Assembly (NCBI RefSeq): GCF_023091225.1
Contig: NZ_JAHWXM010000001.1
Span: 1,736,001-1,800,000, forward strand
Origin: Microbacterium galbinum
GTDB taxonomy: Bacteria > Actinomycetota > Actinomycetes > Actinomycetales > Microbacteriaceae
Reading direction: 5' to 3'
Length of the DNA: 64,000 bases
The position numbers and the translations under genes were made by a program. The notes below the pieces were generated by a model. It was not told where the DNA came from. It was given only the letters and a program-made list of their open reading frames with translations, and made no database searches. Shown in pieces: positions 59,701-64,000 of the stretch. Position 1 is the first letter of the stretch, and each line of letters opens with the position of its first letter.

Positions 59701-61352
59701 CAGTTCTCGGCGAAGTTGCCGAACACGACGTACGTGCCCTGGGGCAGGTTCGCGGGGATCGGCACGCCTCGGCCGCCGACGTTCGCGGTCGGGCTGTATC
59801 CCGAGCCCTTCACGACGACCTTGTCACCGGTCTTGAGAGCGGTGCCCTCGACCGGGGTCACGCCGTCGGCCAGGAAGACCGAGATCGACGGGGCAGCCGG
59901 AACCGGCTTGACGATGTCCCACTGCGCCGTCGAGATCGTGACGGGCGTGCGCGCGAGCATGGTCTGCGCGTTCGGCAACGTGTGCTGCGTCCAGACGATG
60001 ACCTCGTAGGTCTTCGTGCGGTCGAGAGCGGAGGCCGGAGCCGCGAGCGCGACCGAGAAGGCTCCACCCGAGACGTTGCGCACGAACTGCATCGCCGCGA
60101 ATCCGCCGCCGGCGGTGACGCTCGCCTCGGTGCCGGTCTCGATGATCGCGGCGTAGACGCCGGTCGCGGCGCCGAACAGCGTGCCGGTGACATTCGCCGT
60201 GATGCCCGCATCGCTGACGGCGAGGTCGGAGACGGCGACCTTCGGGGCCGGCGCGTAGTTGAGGGCGACGCTGCGCTCCTGGTCGGCGTTGCTCACGCCA
60301 CCGGCACCGTAGGTGTAGACGCCGTACGAGCCGGGGGTCGCCGTGGTGTCCTTGAGCGTCAGGGTCGCCGTGAACGAACCGTCGGCCGCGAGGGGCACCC
60401 ACTGGCCGCGCACGGCGGCCTGGTACTGCGAGGGAACCTGGTCGAGCACGCTCTCGGCGAGCGCCCACGCCTGCACCGAACCCGAGCGGGTCGCGGCTGC
60501 GGCACCGGCGGACGGCTTCCAGTTCTCGGCGAAGTTGCCGAAAACGACGTACGTGCCCTGGGGCAGGTTCGCGGGGATCGGCACGCCACGGCCGCCGACG
60601 TTCGCGGTCGGGTCGTAGCCCGTGCCCTTCACGACGACCTTGTCGCCCGCCTTGAGCGCGGTGTCGGCCGCGGGCGTGGTGCCGTCGGCGAGGAAGACGG
60701 AGATCGCGGCGGAAGCCGGAACCTCGGGCTCGGTCGGCGTCTCGGGCTCAGCGGGGGTCTCCGGCTCGGTCGGCGTCTCCGGCTCAGCGGGCGTCTCCGG
60801 CTCAGCGGGCGTCTCCGGCTCAGCGGGCGTCTCCGGCTCGGCCGGGGTCTCCGGCTCAGCGGGGGTCTCCGGCTCGGTCGCGGGCGGGAAGACGGCATCC
60901 CACTGCTCCGCGCTGATGGCGACATCGGCGCGGGCGTAGATGTTGGTGGCGTCCGGGATCGTGTGCTGCTGCCAGACGATGACCTCGTACACCTTGGTGC
61001 GGTCGAAGGCGGATGCCGCCCCCGCGAGGTCGACCGTGAAGCCGCCGTCGGTAACGGTGCGCACGAACTGCATGGCCGCGAATCCGCCACCCGCGGTCAC
61101 GCCGCTCTCGCTGCCCTTCTCGATGACGGCGGCGTAGGCGCCGGCCGTTCCCTCGGGAAGAGCGGATGCCGTGGCCCGCACCGTCACGCCGGATGTGTCG
61201 GCCGCGGTGACGCTGGTGGTGACGACGGTATCGGCCGCGAGCGCGGGCTGAGCGACCGTGAGGCCGGTCACGACGAGGAAGAGCGATATCAGGGCAGCTA
61301 TCGCCGCGCGGACGCGGCCTGTCGCTGTGGTGCTGGGTGCTGTGGAGTTCAC
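56751..61352 (-). CDS. Giant HtaA-domain heme-binding surface protein with five repeat modules
   Basis: Membrane-anchored, exported protein of 1533 residues. Signal peptide 1-40; five ~115-residue modules (about 44-156, 371-484, 644-757, 763-873, 878-992) sharing GAYVALIEAGTEADVTAGGG, FVRNVSGGAFSVDL and VIVWQQHTLPTASTIYAR; a PETPAE hexapeptide stalk (159-211); two other modules (214-369, 487-642) with NVGGRGVPIPANLPQGTYVV; two HtaA domains (1017-1170, 1297-1463) with the Tyr (Y1031, Y1314) and His (H1084, H1364) corresponding to heme ligands in Corynebacterium HtaA; a C-terminal helix (1495-1517) and basic tail. GTG 61352 with GGAGAG is chosen; an ATG at 61439 would overlap the iron box. Divergent from hmuTUV. 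Confidence 0.9.
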   Translation of the reverse strand: MNSTAPSTTATGRVRAAIAALISLFLVVTGLTVAQPALAADTVVTTSVTAADTSGVTVRATASALPEGTAGAYAAVIEKGSESGVTAGGGFAAMQFVRTVTDGGFTVDLAGAASAFDRTKVYEVIVWQQHTIPDATNIYARADVAISAEQWDAVFPPATEPETPAEPETPAEPETPAEPETPAEPETPAEPETPTEPETPAEPETPTEPEVPASAAISVFLADGTTPAADTALKAGDKVVVKGTGYDPTANVGGRGVPIPANLPQGTYVVFGNFAENWKPSAGAAAATRSGSVQAWALAESVLDQVPSQYQAAVRGQWVPLAADGSFTATLTLKDTTATPGSYGVYTYGAGGVSNADQERSVALNYAPAPKVAVSDLAVSDAGITANVTGTLFGAATGVYAAIIETGTEASVTAGGGFAAMQFVRNVSGGAFSVALAAPASALDRTKTYEVIVWTQHTLPNAQTMLARTPVTISTAQWDIVKPVPAAPSISVFLADGVTPVEGTALKTGDKVVVKGSGYSPTANVGGRGVPIPANLPQGTYVVFGNFAENWKPSASAPSANRSIGSQLWALSETVLNQVPEAFQPTIRSQWVDIAADGTFTATLTLKDSAAKPGAYGVYTYAAGGVVNAEQERSVALNYAEAPVATATVKTATEDGLTVTAGGSQLGSITGAYVALIEAGTEADVTAGGGFAAMQFVRNVSGGAFSVDLVAAKAGLDRSKSYEVIVWQQHTLPTASTIYARQAVNVTDAQWNTVFPPSSPTVSGAVSVASTEGLTVAASGSNLGPITGAYVALIEAGTEADVTAGGGFAAMQFVRNVSGGAFSVDLVAAKAGLDRSKSYEVIVWQQHTLPTASTIYARQAVNVTDAQWDAVFGPLDGPKVTTAVTSATAQNGLTVTATGSKHGSITGAYVALIEKGTEADVTAEGGFIAMQFVRSVSGGGYSVDLTAAASALDRTKTYEVISWQQHTMPTASTIYARSTVTVTEAQWDKIFGPKPPQPPKPPKPPVTPTAPVATVPGGSLRWDVSSSFLSYITGNIAKGAIEVTGGATRADGLFQFGQATGSTYDPATGLGAVSYVGAVRFTGHGGILDVTVANPQIRFTSANAATLYVTNGGSQVPFATLDLSRAGKTTANGAVTYTSAPASITSAGVNQVFQGYSTTLSPVTFTIGSAAAAPSGSTGTVAAAAAVVKKAALPATPPATTGIEIDDENLTALQSGKTATITASGFEPNEKDIQVVVYSTPVLLGTVDADANGVATWTGTLPATLENGEHTLTLQGSVTRGLVFTLARETVVIGACTVEGASLNWGYKESFRTYIEGIAKGGWTLTDVVYQYPDFVWSNGSGSYDDESDAGLVTYGGSINFTGHDGALNTTLANFRLELAGDTGYIVVDVTGTTQSGEAIDLKDVRFAEFPLADVSAVDGVITLDGIPSTLTEAGAAAFGTYAAGEALDPVSAVIPVGADCGVAAPADDEETESEATTAVTAVTEVADEQGGVPVWVWIVGGLVVVALVGTGGVLIGRRSRSTAESSVTTTEV
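58749..59348. repeat. Near-identical 351-bp tandem duplication within the HtaA gene
   Basis: Segments 59100-59348 and 58749-58997 encode the same 83 residues and are almost identical in DNA, offset by exactly 351 bp (117 codons). The other three modules are diverged, so this is a recent duplication or gene conversion. Confidence 0.88.
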
Positions 61353-61423
61353 GGTTTCTCTCCGGGCCCCGGGGTGCGCGGGCACGCACGCCGGCGGTGC
61401 CGCTATGCAGTCGGGCGAAGGGA

Positions 61424-61442
61424 TTAGGTTAGGCTGCACTAA
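61424..61442 (-). promoter_or_regulatory. DtxR/IdeR-like box 1 between htaA-like gene and hmuT
   Basis: TTAGGTTAGGCTGCACTAA matches 16 of 19 positions of the DtxR/IdeR consensus. It lies 72 nt before the HtaA-protein start and 68 nt before hmuT, so it probably serves the HtaA promoter. Confidence 0.8.
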
Positions 61443-61491
61443 GCAGCTACCGTTTCTGAGCGTAGGCTGTGCGCGAGGCTCGCGTCAAGTT

Positions 61492-61510
61492 TTAGGATAG
61501 CCTTGCCTTA
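61492..61510 (+). promoter_or_regulatory. DtxR/IdeR-like box 2 abutting the hmuT start
   Basis: TTAGGATAGCCTTGCCTTA matches 15 of 19 consensus positions and ends on the first base of the hmuT start codon. It contains TAGGAT, a likely -10 element, so repressor binding would cover the promoter. Confidence 0.75.
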
Positions 61511-62625
61511 TGCGCCGCGTCTTTGCCGTCTTCCTCGCTGCCTCGCTCGCGATCGGACTCGCCGGTTGCGCACAGCCCGGCGCGGATGCCGCAACCCCCG
61601 ACGCCTCGGCAACGCCCGCGGACGATTGCCCCCAGGCATCCGTCGCTCTCGCCGATCTCGACCTCGTCGATGACGTCCGCGCCGTCAAGGGCGGATCGAC
61701 CGCCTGCCTGTCGAGCCATGCCATCACCCCCATCGACGACGACACCGCGCCCGAGCTGCCGGTCACGGTGACCGACAGCGAAGACCGCGAGGTCACGATC
61801 ACCTCGGCCGACCGCATCCTGCCGATCGACATCTCGGGCACCATCGCCTCGACCGTCTTCGCCCTGGGCCTCGGCGACCAGGTCGTCGGGCGGGATGCCT
61901 CGACCCAGTTCGCCGGCACCGAAGACCTCCCCGTCGTCACGCAGAGCGGGCACAGCCTGAACGCCGAGGCGATCCTCGAGCTCGCCCCCACCGTCGTGCT
62001 CACCGACACGACCATCGGGCCCAAGGAGGTGCGCCAGCAGTTGCGCGACGCGGGCATCGCGGTCGTCGTCATCTCGAGCGACCGCCGCATCGACACCACC
62101 GACGAACTCGTCACCGAGATCGCCGCCGCCCTGGGAGTGCCCACCCGCGGAGCTGCCCTCATCGAACGCCTCGCGGGCGAGCTCGACGACGCCGAGGCCG
62201 AGATCGCCGAGATCGTGCCCGCCGACGAGGCCGATCGCGCCCGCATGCTCTTCCTCTACGTGCGCGGCAGCGCGAACGTCTACTACATCTTCGGCGAGGA
62301 CTCCGGCGCCGATTCCCTCATCGACGCGGTCGGCGGCGTCGACGTCGCCGAGGAGATCGGCTGGGAGGGCATGAAGCCCATGACCGCCGAAGCCCTCGTC
62401 GCCGCGAAGCCCGACGTGCTCGTGATGATGACCGACGGACTCGAATCGGTCGGGGGCATCGACGGTCTGATCGAACGCGTACCCGCCGTCGCCCAGACGC
62501 CCGCCGGAACCAACCGCCGCGTGATCGACATGGCCGACAGCGAGATCCTGAGCTTCGGGCCGCGCTCGGCCGAGATCATCAGCGCCCTCGCCCGCGCCCT
62601 CTACGCGCCCGAGCCCGCGAAATGA
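61510..62625 (+). CDS. hmuT: Heme ABC importer, substrate-binding lipoprotein HmuT
   Basis: Heme-binding protein of 371 residues with a lipoprotein signal (LAGC, Cys20). The hemin-receptor fold is visible in DRILPIDISGTIASTVFALG, VVGRDASTQFAGT, and LNAEAILELAPTVVL. His148 (TQSGHSLN) and Tyr250/Arg252 (LYVRGS) correspond in spacing to the His, Tyr and Arg used by Corynebacterium HmuT for heme. It receives heme from HtaA-type proteins and hands it to HmuU. Little or no 5' leader: the iron box touches the ATG. Stop overlaps hmuU. Confidence 0.93.
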   Translation: MRRVFAVFLAASLAIGLAGCAQPGADAATPDASATPADDCPQASVALADLDLVDDVRAVKGGSTACLSSHAITPIDDDTAPELPVTVTDSEDREVTITSADRILPIDISGTIASTVFALGLGDQVVGRDASTQFAGTEDLPVVTQSGHSLNAEAILELAPTVVLTDTTIGPKEVRQQLRDAGIAVVVISSDRRIDTTDELVTEIAAALGVPTRGAALIERLAGELDDAEAEIAEIVPADEADRARMLFLYVRGSANVYYIFGEDSGADSLIDAVGGVDVAEEIGWEGMKPMTAEALVAAKPDVLVMMTDGLESVGGIDGLIERVPAVAQTPAGTNRRVIDMADSEILSFGPRSAEIISALARALYAPEPAK

Positions 62626-63695
62626 CCTCGGAGGTCGTCACCCCGACGCCGACCACGCGCCGGGGGCTGCGCTTCGCGCTGGTCGTCATCGGCCTGCTCG
62701 CAGCGCTCGTGATCACCTGCATCGCATCGATCACGAGCGGCCAGTACGACCTCTCCCCCACCGATCTCGTCGGCGTGCTGCTGCACGGCATCGGCATCGA
62801 CACCGCCTGGGCGCCGTCGAACGCCACCGATTACGGCGTCATCAACAGCATCCGGATGCCGCGGCTGGTGCTCGGCCTGCTCGTCGGCGCCGCACTCGCG
62901 GTGTCGGGCGTGCTCATGCAGGCGATCTTCGGCAACCCGCTGGCGGATGCCGGTGTCGTCGGCGTCTCGTCGGGTGCCGCCCTCGGCGCGGCCTCGAGCA
63001 TCACCCTGGGACTCGCCTCGTTCGGGATGTGGACGACCCCCGCGTTCGCCTTCATCGGCGGACTCGTGGCGGTGCTCTCCGTCTACTTCATCAGCCGTTC
63101 GGGCGGGCGCACCGAGGTCGTCACGCTCCTGCTCACGGGTATTGCGATCAACGCGATCGCGGGCGCCGGGATGGCGTTCCTCACGTTCATCGGCACGACC
63201 TCGACGCGCGAGCAGATCGTGTTCTGGCAGCTCGGATCACTCAACGGCGCGCTGTGGCAGAACGTCGCCCTCGTCGCACCGCTGGTCGCGATCGGCATCG
63301 TCGTGGCGTTGATCGTCGCTCCGAGCCTCGACCTCTTCGCCCTCGGCGAGCGCACCGCACGTCACCTCGGGCTCAACGTCGAACTGCTGCGCATCACGGT
63401 CATCGTCACCGTGGCGCTGCTGGTGTGCGCGGCCGTCGCGTTCGCCGGGATCATCGGGTTCGCGGGCCTCGTCGTGCCCCACCTGATGCGCATGATCATC
63501 GGCCCCGCGCACCTGCCGCTCGTGATCGCCTCGGCTCTCGGCGGCGCGCTGCTCATCGCCGTGGCCGATCTCGTCGCCCGCACCGCCGTGCCCCTCGCCG
63601 ACCTGCCGATCGGCATGATCACCTCGCTCGTCGGCGGCCCCTTCTTCCTCTGGCTGCTCGTGCGCACGCGCCGCCGGGCGGGAGGCTGGGCATGA
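62622..63695 (+). CDS. hmuU: Heme ABC importer, permease HmuU
   Basis: FecCD-family permease of 357 residues with about ten helices. Family blocks: RMPRLVLGLLVGAALAVSGV, MQAIFGNPLADAGVVGVSSG, FWQLGSLNGALW, and GFAGLVVPHLMRMIIGPAHL. It overlaps hmuT and hmuV by 4 nt each. Dimerises in the membrane to carry heme. Confidence 0.93.
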   Translation: MTSEVVTPTPTTRRGLRFALVVIGLLAALVITCIASITSGQYDLSPTDLVGVLLHGIGIDTAWAPSNATDYGVINSIRMPRLVLGLLVGAALAVSGVLMQAIFGNPLADAGVVGVSSGAALGAASSITLGLASFGMWTTPAFAFIGGLVAVLSVYFISRSGGRTEVVTLLLTGIAINAIAGAGMAFLTFIGTTSTREQIVFWQLGSLNGALWQNVALVAPLVAIGIVVALIVAPSLDLFALGERTARHLGLNVELLRITVIVTVALLVCAAVAFAGIIGFAGLVVPHLMRMIIGPAHLPLVIASALGGALLIAVADLVARTAVPLADLPIGMITSLVGGPFFLWLLVRTRRRAGGWA

Positions 63696-64000
63696 CCGTC
63701 CGCCTGCGGGGCACCGGGCTCACCGTGCGCGTCGGCGACGGTCGCGCGATCCTCGACGACGCCTCGATCGACATCCACGCCGGGCAGATCCACGCCCTCG
63801 TCGGCCCCAACGGCGCCGGCAAATCGACCCTGTTCGGCGTGCTCGCCGGCGACGTGACGGCCCAGACCGGACGGGTCGAGCTCGACGGGGCGCCGGTCAC
63901 CGGCATCCGTTCGCGCACCCTCGCGCAGCAGCGGGCGGTGCTGCTGCAGGAGAACACCGTCACGTTCCCGTTCACGGCCGAGCAGGTCGTGCGCATGGGG
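63692..64000 (+). CDS. hmuV: Heme ABC importer, ATPase HmuV, 5' part (runs off window)
   Basis: First 103 codons of the ATPase: Walker A GPNGAGKSTLFGVLAG is complete, then the Q-loop region LAQQRAVLLQENTVTFPFT as in FecE/HmuV proteins. The signature and Walker B parts lie beyond the window. ATG 63692 overlaps hmuU. Confidence 0.93.
   Translation, partial: MTVRLRGTGLTVRVGDGRAILDDASIDIHAGQIHALVGPNGAGKSTLFGVLAGDVTAQTGRVELDGAPVTGIRSRTLAQQRAVLLQENTVTFPFTAEQVVRMG

Noticed and set aside
56610..61427. 1605-codon open frame on the plus strand opposite the HtaA gene
   Set aside because: Shadow frame caused by high GC and a repeated gene; the product is extremely Arg/Gly/His-rich with no domain, and the minus-strand frame has signal peptide, domains and membrane anchor.
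61350..61439. ATG at 61439 as start of the HtaA protein
   Set aside because: It would overlap the iron box and put 29 residues before the signal peptide; GTG 61352 has a proper ribosome binding site.
1..64000. Insertion sequences, prophage, tRNA or rRNA genes
   Set aside because: No transposase, integrase or phage protein frame and no RNA gene sequence was recognised; the only mobile-type elements seen are the intein and short palindromic repeats.

Overview
The window is high-GC DNA from an actinobacterium, most likely a Microbacterium-type member of the Microbacteriaceae. I infer this from the codon use, the very common GGATGCCG/GCATCCG words, the gene content (Rv2578c-type radical SAM protein with an intein, DUF3073, HtaA-type heme protein, DtxR-type boxes) and a likely large share of leaderless transcripts. 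No rRNA, tRNA, CRISPR array, insertion sequence or replication origin was seen. All assignments come from reading translated sequence and motifs; no database was searched.

Region 1 (1-11825): the 5' part of a cstA carbon-starvation gene; a short UvrA paralogue without the UvrB-binding domain; an ECF-type uptake locus (S component, dual ATPase, T component, siderophore-interacting flavoprotein, second S component) with a DtxR/IdeR-like iron box in front of the ATPase gene; a MazEF-like toxin-antitoxin pair; an acyl-CoA dehydrogenase; and a VanY-type carboxypeptidase.

Region 2 (11882-30513): a sugar or sugar-acid catabolic island. A GntR/FadR-type regulator (24357-25112) sits beside an eight-gene minus-strand operon (24256 down to 15145) that combines an enolase-superfamily dehydratase, a metallo-beta-lactamase-fold hydrolase, a Gfo/Idh/MocA oxidoreductase, a CaiB-type CoA-transferase, a solute-binding-like protein without signal peptide, a crotonase, an FAH-family enzyme and an alpha-ketoglutarate-semialdehyde-type dehydrogenase. 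Three dehydrogenases/reductases lie on the plus strand at one end. At the other end are a CUT1-type ABC importer (binding protein plus two permeases, no ATPase) and a cytosolic beta-helix carbohydrate enzyme. Operator-like dyads occur before all three plus/minus units.

Region 3 (30537-56347): mostly housekeeping and stress genes: a mini zinc ribbon, the intein-containing radical SAM protein, YaeQ, a DEAD-box helicase with an 87-bp tandem repeat, an aldose-epimerase-like protein, an RND exporter with its TetR regulator, a paired Fluc/CrcB fluoride channel, a Rieske-FAD oxidoreductase, a nitroreductase, a MerR-TipAS regulator, a PadR/DUF4097 pair, a chloramphenicol-acetyltransferase-like gene, a UspA, a MOSC protein, and purM-purF with an overlapping MFS exporter.

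Region 4 (56751-64000): a heme locus. A 1533-residue surface protein with two HtaA domains and five copies of an unassigned ~115-residue module is divergent from hmuT-hmuU-hmuV, with two DtxR-like boxes between them.

Intergenic gaps above 300 bp (14701-15144, 33507-33875, 44917-45229, 56348-56750) consist almost entirely of dispersed palindromic repeats, and the same repeat words have also entered two coding sequences (dual ATPase and MerR).
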